From: Lentzea albidocapillata subsp. violacea | Lineage (GTDB): Bacteria > Actinomycetota > Actinomycetes > Mycobacteriales > Pseudonocardiaceae | Length of the DNA: 64,000 bases | Assembly: GCF_900100275.1 (NCBI RefSeq) | Contig: NZ_FNET01000006.1 | Span: forward strand, 62,001 to 126,000 | Reading direction: 5' to 3' | Shown: piece after piece, positions 16,713 through 24,989 of the stretch | Layout of the letters: every line of letters begins with the position of its first letter | Position numbering within the stretch: position 1 is the first letter of the stretch | The notes under the pieces: generated by a model | Seen by the model: the letters and a program-made list of their open reading frames with translations, nothing else | What the model was told of the DNA's origin: nothing | Databases searched by the model: none | Position numbers and translations under genes: made by a program

Positions 16713-18238
16713 CGGTGCCCCCCAGCACGTAGTTGCTGCCAGATGAGGAAATACGCCCTGTGGACGACATGCGCCACCCGAGCCTGTGCCGGAGTCGCGC
16801 CGAAGGAGGCGAACGAACGCCACCAACCGGCCCGTTCCAGCGCGTACGCGACCAGTTCCGCGCCCGGTCTGCCCGGCATGCCCAGCTGAGCGGCGACGTC
16901 CGGGGTGCTCCCGACCCGCAGCACCTCCTCCGTCAGGTCCGGGGCCAGCTCGACCGCGCCGGACGAGACGAGCGTCAACGCCTCCAGCAACCGCAGCTGG
17001 TGTGCCTCGGGACGGGCCAGCAGGACCTCGATCGCGTCGTGCACGCGCTGCCGTTCGCCGGGATCGCCCGAGGCCAGTGACGTGACCGAGGCCAGCGCGG
17101 CCGCGGCCTTGATGCCGTCGGCCCGCGCCCGGAAGACCGCGTCCAGCCGGCCTCGGACCGCGGCGAACCCGGACGCGTCGAACAGCACCCGCCGCAACGC
17201 CCCGGCGGGCAGCGCGGGCTCGGCGTCCAGCGCCAGGAGCGCCTGGCCGATGCCATAGAGGTCGAGCTTCTCCAGCAACCGGGAGCGCACACCGGCCGCG
17301 ACGTCGCACTCCCACGACGTGAAGAGGTCGCCGGACATCAGCATCATCGTGCGGGTGTCCGCGTCGAGGGCCGCCAACGCCCGCAACGCCTCCGCGTCGG
17401 CCGACGTGAACTCCCCGGTCTCCGCGGACTCGGCGAGCAGGCTGATCACCGGCAGCACGTCGGCGACGCGCGGCCTGAGCAGTTCGGCCTGCTTCGCCGC
17501 GAGGATCTGCGCGGCGCGCCAGACATCACCTTCCGAGCCCTCGACGGTTTCCGGCGCGACGGCGTCGACCTTGTTCAGCGCGGCGATGGCGTTGACCGGG
17601 CCTGCCTCGCGGGAGGCGGTCGCGGCCGTGAACGCGGCCAGCGTCGAGTGGTCATCCGCCCGCACGCCCTGTGTCACGACGTAGAGCACGGCCTCTGCAC
17701 CGGCGACCGCGTTGCGCGACACGGGATCCAGCAGTTCCTCGGTGCGCGCGACCGACGCCGCGTCCAGCGAACCGAGCCCTGGCGTGTCGATGACGGTGAT
17801 GTCGCGCAGCACGGCGTTCGTCAGGTACGCCTCGATGTGCGAAACGCCTTCCAGGCCGAGAGAGACGGGGATCATGCCGTTCGCGTCGAACGGCAGCACC
17901 TGCCGTCTGCCGTCTCGCAACACGACTTCGATGCGGTCGACCGTGCCGTACTGATAGCGCGTGACGAGCCGGGTGCACTCGCCGATGTCGGTGGGCGCGA
18001 CCCGGCGTCCGATCAACGCGTTCACCAGGGTCGACTTGCCGGACTTGATCCGGCCGGCCACGGCAACCTGCAACGGCGCGTGCAACCGGCGCAGCACTTC
18101 CTGGAACCCGGCGGCGGTCCGCGGGGACACCTGCGGTTGGAGGGCAGCGCACAGGTTGGCCACCGCCGCGCACAGCGGACCGGCCAGTTGTTGTCCCTGC
18201 AACGCCGTCACGGGCACTGATCGTGCCACGGTTTGCAT
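16709..18238 (-). CDS. Dynamin-like GTPase (first of two)
   Basis: A 509-residue dynamin-family GTPase with G1 GRIKSGKST (about 62-70), the switch I Thr in GECTRLVTRY, G3 DTPGLGS (about 150) and a likely G4 NKVD (about 220). The C-terminal 250 residues are helical and contain no obvious membrane segment, unlike the second GTPase. It is the first gene of a three-gene operon, starting at ATG 18238 with a 27-bp gap to the divergent gene. The pair is reminiscent of IniA/IniC and DynA/DynB heteromers. GTP-dependent membrane remodelling is inferred from the family. Confidence 0.85.
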   Translation of the reverse strand: MQTVARSVPVTALQGQQLAGPLCAAVANLCAALQPQVSPRTAAGFQEVLRRLHAPLQVAVAGRIKSGKSTLVNALIGRRVAPTDIGECTRLVTRYQYGTVDRIEVVLRDGRRQVLPFDANGMIPVSLGLEGVSHIEAYLTNAVLRDITVIDTPGLGSLDAASVARTEELLDPVSRNAVAGAEAVLYVVTQGVRADDHSTLAAFTAATASREAGPVNAIAALNKVDAVAPETVEGSEGDVWRAAQILAAKQAELLRPRVADVLPVISLLAESAETGEFTSADAEALRALAALDADTRTMMLMSGDLFTSWECDVAAGVRSRLLEKLDLYGIGQALLALDAEPALPAGALRRVLFDASGFAAVRGRLDAVFRARADGIKAAAALASVTSLASGDPGERQRVHDAIEVLLARPEAHQLRLLEALTLVSSGAVELAPDLTEEVLRVGSTPDVAAQLGMPGRPGAELVAYALERAGWWRSFASFGATPAQARVAHVVHRAYFLIWQQLRAGGHR

Positions 18239-18265
18239 GCGTGCGTGCGCGGGTAGCCACAGCGC

Positions 18266-18715
18266 ATGGGTGACAGCTACGTGACGTTCCTAGTGCTGGG
18301 GATCGTCCTGGTCGTGGTCGACGGCCAGCTGATCTACCGCGGTGGCAAGGGGTACCTGAAGCGCGCCGCGTACGACGAAGAGCAGGCCGACAGCATGATG
18401 AAGCTGACGGCCGTGCTGTTCCACCTCGTCGTGCTGGGCCTGCTGGCGTTGGTCTCGATCATCGAGGTCGACACCGGCGATGCGGTGAAGAACGTGGTCA
18501 TGAAGCTGGGCATCGTGCTGTTGCTACTGGCACTGGCCCACGGCGCCACGATGGCGATCCTGGCCAGGATTCGGGACCGCCAGGTGCAGCAGCAACTCGC
18601 TGACCAGATGGCCGAGGAACACCGCATCTACGAGGAACGGCAAGAGGAACGGCAGTCCCACATCAACGAACCGCGACCCGCACCCAAGATCGAGTCGCCC
18701 TACTCACCCAGGTAA
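18266..18715 (+). CDS. Three-helix membrane protein with charged coiled-coil tail, unknown
   Basis: A 149-residue protein divergent from the dynamin operon. Membrane segments lie at about residues 5-23, 46-66 and 74-98, followed by a charged helix rich in Gln, Arg and Glu (RDRQVQQQLADQMAEEHRI) predicted to be cytoplasmic. I do not recognise the family. The 27-bp divergent spacing suggests a shared promoter region with the dynamin genes and so a possible link to membrane remodelling. Its last 16 bp overlap the convergent regulator gene. Confidence 0.6.
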   Translation: MGDSYVTFLVLGIVLVVVDGQLIYRGGKGYLKRAAYDEEQADSMMKLTAVLFHLVVLGLLALVSIIEVDTGDAVKNVVMKLGIVLLLLALAHGATMAILARIRDRQVQQQLADQMAEEHRIYEERQEERQSHINEPRPAPKIESPYSPR

Positions 18716-19068
18716 TGGGCTCGCACGGCGTTCAGCGCCTCCCCCTCGCTGGCGCCGAGTGACCGAGCTACGGCGACGAACTCCGCCGCGGCGGCGGAGA
18801 GCGGGTCCGGTGCATGCGAAGGCAGGGCAGCCACCACGGTGCCCTGCCTTCGTCCTGTCGTGAGCACGCCGCTGGTCTCCAGCTCCCGGTAGGCCCGCGC
18901 GACCGTGCCGGCGGCGAGGCCGAGGTCCGCGGCGAGCTGCCGGATCGTCGGCAGCCGGGACCCGACCGGCAGCACCCCACCGTTGATCAACCGGACGAGC
19001 TGGTCCCGGACCTGCCGCCACGGCGGGACACCGTTCTCGACGTCGACGACTATGCGTGGTGCAGTCAC
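18700..19068 (-). CDS. GntR family regulator, YtrA type
   Basis: A 122-residue regulator: an N-terminal winged helix (PPWRQVRDQLVRLINGG, LPTIRQLAADLGLAAGTVARAYRELE) and only about 45 further residues of helix. This short form is typical of the YtrA subfamily, which usually controls ABC transporter or membrane-protein operons. It is the second gene of an operon: GTG 19068 overlaps the upstream stop (GTGA). The likely target is its own operon through the inverted repeat at 19750-19771. Confidence 0.85.
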   Translation of the reverse strand: MTAPRIVVDVENGVPPWRQVRDQLVRLINGGVLPVGSRLPTIRQLAADLGLAAGTVARAYRELETSGVLTTGRRQGTVVAALPSHAPDPLSAAAAEFVAVARSLGASEGEALNAVRAHYLGE

Positions 19069-19733
19069 CACACGATTTTCTTCGACACGACGTTCGTGTT
19101 GGCCATCAGCACCCACGCGACGACGCCGGCCAACAGGAACGGGCCGCCGACGAGTGCGCCGACCAGTGCCGCGCCGATTCCCGCCGACACGTGCACGCTG
19201 CGAGTGCGCAGCGCCCGGTCGACCTCCTCGTCGCCGTCCGCAGGGCGCGCGACCGCCGCCCACATGACCACCGCGACCGCGGCGACGGACACGACGAACA
19301 CGGGCAGTTGCGCGATCTCGAGCCGCACGAGCAGCCAGGCCAGCCCGAACAGCACGATCGCCGCGTACGCGATCAGCACGTACTGCGACCCGATGTCGAA
19401 CAGGCCGCGCGGCGTGAGCGTGGCCACCCGCTGCCGGCCTTCGCGGGGCAGCGCCAACGGGATCAGCTCCGCGAGCAGCGTGCCTCCGAGCACGACCGCC
19501 GCGAGGGACCCGAGACCGCGACCGCTGGCGAACGGCACGAACGTCAACCCGACGAAGAGCCACGGGTAGAGCAACCGCCGCCGCTTCAGGTAGCGGATGG
19601 CGTCGTCGATCTGCGCGGGCGTCGGGTCGGACACCTTCCAGCTCTTGAGCAAGCGCTTGCCCGTCGACTGCGTCGGCCACAGAGCGACCAGCAGGAACAA
19701 CCCAACGCCAGCGGCCCACAGGATGTCGTACAT
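19065..19733 (-). CDS. Six-helix membrane protein of YtrA-type operon
   Basis: A 222-residue membrane protein with hydrophobic segments at about residues 4-20, 56-70, 76-94, 116-137, 142-162 and 183-213. The first cytoplasmic loop is basic (TGKRLLKSWKVSDPTPAQIDDA, RYLKRRRLLYP). I do not recognise a named family. It is translationally coupled to the downstream YtrA-type regulator, a common arrangement in which regulator and membrane protein are controlled together by envelope stress or a small molecule. The start at 19733 lies 17 bp from a TTGTATC-N8-GACACAA repeat. Confidence 0.65.
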   Translation of the reverse strand: MYDILWAAGVGLFLLVALWPTQSTGKRLLKSWKVSDPTPAQIDDAIRYLKRRRLLYPWLFVGLTFVPFASGRGLGSLAAVVLGGTLLAELIPLALPREGRQRVATLTPRGLFDIGSQYVLIAYAAIVLFGLAWLLVRLEIAQLPVFVVSVAAVAVVMWAAVARPADGDEEVDRALRTRSVHVSAGIGAALVGALVGGPFLLAGVVAWVLMANTNVVSKKIVW

Positions 19734-19749
19734 GGCGAACCCCCGAACT

Positions 19750-19771
19750 TTGTATCAATCCCTCGACACAA
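19750..19771. promoter_or_regulatory. Inverted repeat, candidate YtrA-type operator
   Basis: TTGTATC at 19750-19756 and GACACAA at 19765-19771 form an inverted repeat with 6 of 7 matching positions and an 8-nt spacer. It lies 17-38 bp upstream of the six-helix membrane protein start. GntR/YtrA regulators bind repeats of this form (GT...AC). Confidence 0.4.
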
Positions 19772-19849
19772 TAACTCACACTGAAGTCGTACGCGGCGTC
19801 AACCCGTGGCGCGACGCGCGAAAGTTCGGTCCGCACCTAACCTTGTCCA

Positions 19850-21025
19850 GTGCGGCGGTTCAGTCTGTGGATGAAGGCTCATCCGGCGTTCGGGGACTCC
19901 CTGATCGCCGGAGTTCTGCTGCTCTTCGACATGGGCATCGCGGTCACGGTGGTCGACCAAGGGGTGTCGTTCTCCGCTTATATCGCGGTGACGCTGCTGA
20001 TGCTCGGACCGATGCCGTTTCGCCGGTACCACCCGCTCGGCACCAGCTACCTGATCCTCGCGGGCGGGTTCCTGCAGCTCTTCTCGCACGGCGGCATCAA
20101 CGGCATCCCGGTCCGGATGTCCGACTTCGCGCTGGCCATAGCGCTCTACACGCTCGTCGCGTACACGAACCGCAAGACGGCGTTGATCTACGTGGGCTGG
20201 CTGGTCGCCGGCACGCTGCTCTGGGCGATCTTCCAGATCGGCGAGCTCCAGGCCGTGTTCCTCGTGTTCCTGGTCTTCGTGATCTTCGGGTTCAGCTGGG
20301 CGATGGGCGAGTTCATCGGTGCGCGCCGTGCCTACCAGCGGGAGATGGAGCAACGCCTGGTGCTGCTCGAGACCGAACGCGACCAGCAGGCCAAGATCGC
20401 CGTGGGTGAGGAGCGTTCCCGGATCGCCCGCGAACTGCACGACATCGTCGCCCACGCGGTGAGCGTCATGATCGTCCACGCCGACGGCGCCGCGTACACG
20501 ATCAGGTCCCAGCCGGAGGTCGCCGAGAACGCGGTCCGCACGATCGCCGACACCGGCCGCCTCGCGCTGACCGAGATGCGCCGCCTGCTCGGTGTTCTGC
20601 GCAGCGAGGAGGCCGAGACGCAGTGGGCCCCGCAGCCCGACGCGCGGGGTGTGGTCGAACTCGCCGAGAACACCCGAGCCGCCGGCGTGCCGGTGCGCCT
20701 GGAGATCAACGGCGACGTGGACGACCTGCCCGTGGGCGTCGGCCTGAGCGTCTACCGGATCGTGCAGGAAGCACTGACGAACACCATCAAGCACGCCGGA
20801 GCTGGGACCACCGCCTTGGTCCGCCTGGCGCGCACGCCCGAGGAACTGCGACTGGAAGTGACCGACAACGGGTTCGGCACGCCCCACGACGTGGTCAAGG
20901 TCTCCGGCGGCAACGGACTGATCGGCATGAGGGAAAGGGCAGCGGTGCTGGGCGGGGAGTTCGAGGCGGGTCCCAACCCCGGTGGGGGCTGGCGCGTGCG
21001 CGCGACATTCCCGCTAGCCGCATAG
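19850..21025 (+). CDS. Sensor histidine kinase, HisKA_3 (NarL-type) family
   Basis: A 391-residue membrane kinase. About five membrane segments occupy residues 17-155 with no large extracytoplasmic domain, so it probably senses within the membrane. The dimerisation motif ERSRIARELHDIVAH places the phospho-His at residue 197. The N box (EALTNTIKHA), DNGFG and GGNGLIGMRERA motifs of the ATPase domain follow. GTG 19850 lies 8 nt after a TAACCT box, so the transcript may be leaderless. The response regulator gene follows after 9 bp and is surely its partner. Confidence 0.92.
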   Translation: MRRFSLWMKAHPAFGDSLIAGVLLLFDMGIAVTVVDQGVSFSAYIAVTLLMLGPMPFRRYHPLGTSYLILAGGFLQLFSHGGINGIPVRMSDFALAIALYTLVAYTNRKTALIYVGWLVAGTLLWAIFQIGELQAVFLVFLVFVIFGFSWAMGEFIGARRAYQREMEQRLVLLETERDQQAKIAVGEERSRIARELHDIVAHAVSVMIVHADGAAYTIRSQPEVAENAVRTIADTGRLALTEMRRLLGVLRSEEAETQWAPQPDARGVVELAENTRAAGVPVRLEINGDVDDLPVGVGLSVYRIVQEALTNTIKHAGAGTTALVRLARTPEELRLEVTDNGFGTPHDVVKVSGGNGLIGMRERAAVLGGEFEAGPNPGGGWRVRATFPLAA

Positions 21026-21034
21026 GGTGATCGA

Positions 21035-21691
21035 GTGATTCGGGTGCTGCTCGTAGACGACCAGGAACTCATGCGGATGGGCTTTCGCATGGTGCTGGGC
21101 GCACAGGAAGACATCGACGTGATCGGCGAGGCGGCCGACGGGCTCGACGCCGTGCAGATGGCGGCGAAGCTGCGGCCCGACGTCGTCCTGATGGACGTCC
21201 GCATGCCCGTGATGGACGGTGTGGAGGCGACCAAGCGCATCACCGAGGCCGACTCCGCGAAGGTGCTGGTCATGACCACCTTCGACATGGACGAGTACGC
21301 GCTGTCGGCGTTGCGCAACGGCGCCAGCGGGTTCCTGCTGAAGGACACGCCGCCGTCCGACCTCGTGTCGGCCCTGCGCGCGGTGGCCTCCGGCGACGCG
21401 GTGGTCTCGCCGTCGGTGACCAAACGGCTGCTGGGCCGGTTCCTCGGCGACGGCGGCGGTGAGCTCCGGGACGCCTCCGTGCTCGACGTGCTGACCGAGC
21501 GCGAACGCGAGGTGCTCGTGCTGATCGCGAAGGGTCTGTCGAACACCGAGCTCGCCCGCAAGCTGTTCCTGTCCGAGGCGACGGTGAAGACGCACGTCGG
21601 CAGGATCCTGGCGAAGCTGGAGCTGCGAGACCGGGTGCAGGCCGTCGTGCTGGCCTACGAGACCGGTCTCGTCCGCCCTGGTGACGCCTAG
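21035..21691 (+). CDS. Response regulator, NarL/LuxR family
   Basis: A 218-residue regulator: receiver domain with acidic pair DD at 8-9, phospho-acceptor D54 (VLMDVRMPVMDG), the conserved Thr in MTTFD and Lys in LLKD, then a LuxR-type helix-turn-helix (LTEREREVLVLIAKGLSNTE, TVKTHVGRILAKL). It is the second gene of the operon with the kinase at 19850. Targets cannot be read from the sequence. Its stop shares a CTAG with the convergent SDR gene. Confidence 0.93.
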   Translation: MIRVLLVDDQELMRMGFRMVLGAQEDIDVIGEAADGLDAVQMAAKLRPDVVLMDVRMPVMDGVEATKRITEADSAKVLVMTTFDMDEYALSALRNGASGFLLKDTPPSDLVSALRAVASGDAVVSPSVTKRLLGRFLGDGGGELRDASVLDVLTEREREVLVLIAKGLSNTELARKLFLSEATVKTHVGRILAKLELRDRVQAVVLAYETGLVRPGDA

Positions 21692-22608
21692 CGGTATTTC
21701 TCCGGATCGGCGTCCACGGTCGCGCCCGCCATCCGCGGCATCACGACGTCGTCCCACCAGTGGCCCCAGTCGGGCTGCGAGCCGTCGAGGTCGGTGAACC
21801 CGTACTCGCGCTTGAGCTTCCACGACGAGAGGCACTGCCCGGCGAACCTCCTGCGGTCCTTGTCGGCCGCGAGGTGCGCGAGGCCGCGGCCGAGGTAGTG
21901 CGGCGTCTCGGACAACGCGTAGTCCGGCACCTTCTCGATCGCGTCACGCCAGTTCGCCTCGGTGACGCCGAAACCCTCCAGCATCTGCTCGGACCGCAGG
22001 AACCCCGGCGTGGCCGCGACCGCCGTCACGTTCGGGTGGTCCTTCAGGTCCTTCGCCAGCACCTCACCGAACCGGCGCACCGAGCTCTTCACCGCGTCGT
22101 ACGGGAGGTTCACGAAGTACGCCTCGCCGTCCTCGCCGTCGGTCACCTCGACCACGAGCCCGTCGTCGGACCTGATCAGGATCGGCATGAGCTTGTGCAA
22201 CGCCACGAGGTGCGTTTCGACGCCGTTGCGCCACATGTGCAGCTGCTTGTCGAGGTCGTGTTCCCAGAACTTGCCCCACTCGACGAGGTTCTCGCCGCCC
22301 CAGGCGTTGTCGATGAAGATGTCGAGCCTGTCGATCCTCGCGGCGAGAGCGTCCACATCGGACGGATCGGTGAGGTCGCAGCGGACCGCGATCCCCTTGC
22401 CACCGGCGGCGTCCACGAGTTCGGCGGTCTCCTCGATCGTCTCCGACCGCCCGATCTCGGACTGCTGCGTCCGCGTGGTGCGGCCGGCGACGAACACCGT
22501 CGCCCCCGCCGCCCCCAGCTCCACGGCGATCGCCCTTCCCGCACCGCGCGTGGCGCCGGTGACGACCGCGACCTTCCCGCTCAGATCGGGATTACTTCTT
22601 GCCGACAC
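21688..22608 (-). CDS. Short-chain dehydrogenase/reductase
   Basis: A 306-residue SDR oxidoreductase with the cofactor motif TGATRGAG (about 18-25) and a YDAVKSS active site (YxxxK). The usual NAG motif reads NAWGGEN. A C-terminal extension of about 60 residues holds a Trp-rich segment (SQPDWGHWWDDVV), longer than the 250-residue norm. It is the third gene of a tetR-PPOX-SDR operon: its GTG start overlaps the PPOX gene by 17 bp. Substrate unknown; the operon suggests inducible handling of a small toxic or xenobiotic compound. Confidence 0.85.
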   Translation of the reverse strand: MSARSNPDLSGKVAVVTGATRGAGRAIAVELGAAGATVFVAGRTTRTQQSEIGRSETIEETAELVDAAGGKGIAVRCDLTDPSDVDALAARIDRLDIFIDNAWGGENLVEWGKFWEHDLDKQLHMWRNGVETHLVALHKLMPILIRSDDGLVVEVTDGEDGEAYFVNLPYDAVKSSVRRFGEVLAKDLKDHPNVTAVAATPGFLRSEQMLEGFGVTEANWRDAIEKVPDYALSETPHYLGRGLAHLAADKDRRRFAGQCLSSWKLKREYGFTDLDGSQPDWGHWWDDVVMPRMAGATVDADPEKYR

Positions 22609-23071
22609 GGCGAGTTCCCCTTCCCTCGTGCCAGGAGAGGACGACCATCTCGTCGCCCTCGACGGTGAGCTGCACGACCTCGGTGACGTCGAACCGGAAC
22701 AGGTCGATCTCCTCCGGCTTCGGCTGCCACCCCGTGCGGTCGAACAGGTCTTTCAGATAGGCGCCCTTGTCCGTCCGGAACTCGGCGGTGCCACTGATCT
22801 TCGCGTCACCCGCCTCCGTCATCGACGCGGTCGTGGTCATGCAGTGCAGCGCGAACCTCGGGTCGCGCCGCAGGTCCTTCGACTTCAACGAGTCCGGCAT
22901 CATGCCCGCCCACAGCTCGCCGCGGGCGAAGTCCGGTTCCACACCGCTGATCCGCGGCGAGCCGTCCTTGCGCAGCGTCGCGATCAACGCGTGCCGGTCC
23001 GCGGCGAACCGGCCCTGCACGAACGCGGCCATGTCGGGCTGTTCGGCCGCGAACTCCGCCCAGGTAGCCAT
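22592..23071 (-). CDS. Pyridoxamine 5'-phosphate oxidase family protein
   Basis: A 159-residue split-barrel flavin or deazaflavin-binding protein. Visible family features are the ATLRKDGSPRISGVEPDF strand pair, LRRDPRFALHC and a C-terminal QLTVEGDEMVVLSW. It lies between a TetR gene (1-bp stop/start overlap) and an SDR gene (17-bp overlap). Proteins of this type often reduce or bind small ligands using FMN or F420; which one applies here cannot be read directly. Confidence 0.8.
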   Translation of the reverse strand: MATWAEFAAEQPDMAAFVQGRFAADRHALIATLRKDGSPRISGVEPDFARGELWAGMMPDSLKSKDLRRDPRFALHCMTTTASMTEAGDAKISGTAEFRTDKGAYLKDLFDRTGWQPKPEEIDLFRFDVTEVVQLTVEGDEMVVLSWHEGRGTRRVGKK

Positions 23072-23598
23072 CAGCGCATCCCTTTCAGCACCAGATCGAT
23101 GTCCTCGCTCGTACGTGCCAGCAGGTCGCCGCGCGGGCGCACCGACCAGTCCATCGCGATCCCGAACACGAGCGCGGCGAGGACACGGGCCGCGTTCGAC
23201 GGCAGCCTCTCGGCCGCACACAGGACCTCCAGTTCCCCTTCCAGCACCGCGTAGTGCCGGGCCAGCAGCGCGCGCAGTTCCGGGTCGATCAGGTCGACCC
23301 CGAGCTGCGCCAGGTTGTTCGTCGCGACCACCGGGTCGGCGAGCCGGTCGAACCAGGTCAGCAGCGCTTCGCGGACGGTGCCGGCCTCGCGCATCCTGCG
23401 GGCGACCTCCTCGGTGCCCGCCTTCGTGAGTGCCTGCAGCAGCCCGCTCTTGGACCCGAACCGCTTCGCCACCGCGCCGACCGACACCCCGGCCTGCGCC
23501 GCCACGTCCGCGACGGTGAACTCCGGTCCACGCCGGTCGATGACGGCCGCGACGGCGTTCAGGATCCGTTCGTCGGTGATGGTGCGAGGTCGTGCCAC
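23071..23598 (-). CDS. TetR family repressor
   Basis: A 175-residue regulator with an N-terminal helix-turn-helix (TVADVAAQAGVSVGAVAKRF, residues about 28-47) and a helical ligand domain. GTG 23598 is chosen because the protein then begins ARPRTITDERIL, the usual distance before the DNA-binding region. It heads the tetR-PPOX-SDR operon. A perfect inverted repeat 5 bp upstream of the start (23603-23624) is a near-certain autoregulatory operator and may also affect the divergent HAD gene. Confidence 0.88.
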   Translation of the reverse strand: MARPRTITDERILNAVAAVIDRRGPEFTVADVAAQAGVSVGAVAKRFGSKSGLLQALTKAGTEEVARRMREAGTVREALLTWFDRLADPVVATNNLAQLGVDLIDPELRALLARHYAVLEGELEVLCAAERLPSNAARVLAALVFGIAMDWSVRPRGDLLARTSEDIDLVLKGMR

Positions 23599-23602
23599 GC
23601 CA

Positions 23603-23624
23603 TTAGTGAACCACAATTCACTAA
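23603..23624. promoter_or_regulatory. TetR operator (perfect 8-bp inverted repeat)
   Basis: TTAGTGAA at 23603-23610 and TTCACTAA at 23617-23624 form a perfect inverted repeat with a 6-nt spacer, the typical 22-bp span for TetR dimers. It abuts the tetR start and lies 22 bp from the start of the divergent HAD gene, whose TAGGGT -10 box is at 23633-23638. Confidence 0.75.
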
Positions 23625-23645
23625 CCTTCGCATAGGGTGGCATCA

Positions 23646-24428
23646 GTGAGCTGGAGACCGCGCCTGGTGGCGCTGGACATTGACGGAACCCTGACCGCTG
23701 TCGGCTCGAACGACATCTCGCCCGCCGTGAAAGCAGCCATCACGCGCGCCACCGAACACGGTGCCGTCGTCGTGCTCTGCACCGGCCGCAGCCTCGTCGG
23801 CATCAGTGCGGTGGCACCACAACTGCCTGCCTCGTATGCCATCTGCTCGAACGGCGCGGTGTGGTGGGATGCGGCGCTGGACGAAGTGACCAGGCGCGTG
23901 ACGTTCGACCCCGGACCGACCATCAAGACGTTGCAGGCGCTGCTGCCCGGCACCGTGTTCGCGGTCGAGCAGACCGGCGTCGGCAACCTGTCGCTGGGCG
24001 AGTTCCTGCCCGGTGACCTGTGGGGTGCGACGACCCAGGCGACGTTGGAGGAGATGGCGGTGCCGACCTCGCGACTGGTCATGCGCTGGCTGGACCACAC
24101 ACCGGCCGAGCTGGCGTTCGCCGTGCGCGAGCTGGAACTGCCCGGCATCGAGTGGCACGTCGACCACACCGAGGCGTGGCTGACCGCGGTGCCTCCGGAC
24201 GTCTCGAAGGGCTCGGCGCTCGACGAGCTCTGTGCGCAGCTGGACATCAGGGTCTCGGACGCGCTCGCGATCGGCGACGGGTCCAACGACGTCGAGATGT
24301 TGAAGTGGGCGGGGCTCGGGGTCGCGATGGGCCAGGCGCCGGCTCATGTGCAGGCGGTGGCGGACGAGGTGGCGCCGACCGTGCTGGAGGACGGCGCCGC
24401 CCGGGTGCTCGACCGCTTCTTCCCCTAG
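23646..24428 (+). CDS. HAD superfamily phosphatase, Cof type
   Basis: A 260-residue Cof-like hydrolase: motif I DIDGTLT (about 10-16), motif II CTGRS, a large C2B cap in the middle, and motifs III/IV K...GDGSNDVEML (about 215). Cof-type enzymes dephosphorylate sugar phosphates, flavin or pyridoxal phosphate in the cytoplasm. GTG 23646 is preferred because it follows a TAGGGT box by 7 nt (leaderless), although GTG 23637 is in frame. Its stop shares a CTAG with the convergent PPOX gene. Confidence 0.85.
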   Translation: MSWRPRLVALDIDGTLTAVGSNDISPAVKAAITRATEHGAVVVLCTGRSLVGISAVAPQLPASYAICSNGAVWWDAALDEVTRRVTFDPGPTIKTLQALLPGTVFAVEQTGVGNLSLGEFLPGDLWGATTQATLEEMAVPTSRLVMRWLDHTPAELAFAVRELELPGIEWHVDHTEAWLTAVPPDVSKGSALDELCAQLDIRVSDALAIGDGSNDVEMLKWAGLGVAMGQAPAHVQAVADEVAPTVLEDGAARVLDRFFP

Positions 24429-24868
24429 TCCGACACGTTCCGCACGGCGACGACCTTGTCGACCTTCACCCGCACGACCATCTCGCCGGGCACGCCGTTG
24501 CGGTCGGCGTACTCGTCGGCGCGGTCGTCGCCCATGTAGCGCGCGGCGGTGCGGCCCGCCCAGTACTTGAGCTGGTCCGGGTCCTCGTCGATCACGGCCT
24601 GGCCGGTGATGGTGACGAAGTTGAACGGCGGCGTCTCGTCGTCGAGGCACAGGGCCACTCGGCCGTCGCGCAGGATCGACTTGCCCTTGACCGTCTCGCG
24701 GGCGGTCAGGAAGACGACGTCCGGACCGTCGAGGTCGACCCAGACCGGGGCGACGTGCGGGGAACCGTCCTTGCGGGTGACCGCGAGCTTGGCGGTGCGG
24801 GCGGGTTTGGCCAGGACGAACTCGCGCCACCAGCCGTCCGGGGCTTCCGTGTATCCCATGTGGCTCAT
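24425..24868 (-). CDS. PPOX-class F420-dependent enzyme family protein
   Basis: A 147-residue split-barrel protein with AVTRKDGSPHVAPVWVDLDG and RVALCLDDETPPFNFVTITG, the pattern of actinobacterial F420-binding PPOX proteins (Rv2061c-like). A later ATG at 24859 (MGYTEAPDGWW) may be the real start. The gene stands alone, convergent with the HAD gene and divergent from the ABC operon. The substrate is not known; F420 use is inferred from the family. Confidence 0.8.
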   Translation of the reverse strand: MSHMGYTEAPDGWWREFVLAKPARTAKLAVTRKDGSPHVAPVWVDLDGPDVVFLTARETVKGKSILRDGRVALCLDDETPPFNFVTITGQAVIDEDPDQLKYWAGRTAARYMGDDRADEYADRNGVPGEMVVRVKVDKVVAVRNVSD

Positions 24869-24989
24869 TCAACTACGACTGAGGTAGCGCCACCGGACGA
24901 CGGAAGTTGACGCACGCGCAGACCGCAGGCCGATGTGGCAGGACCCCTCGGAACGTCAAAGTAGTCCCATCACCGAGAGGGGACAGCCA

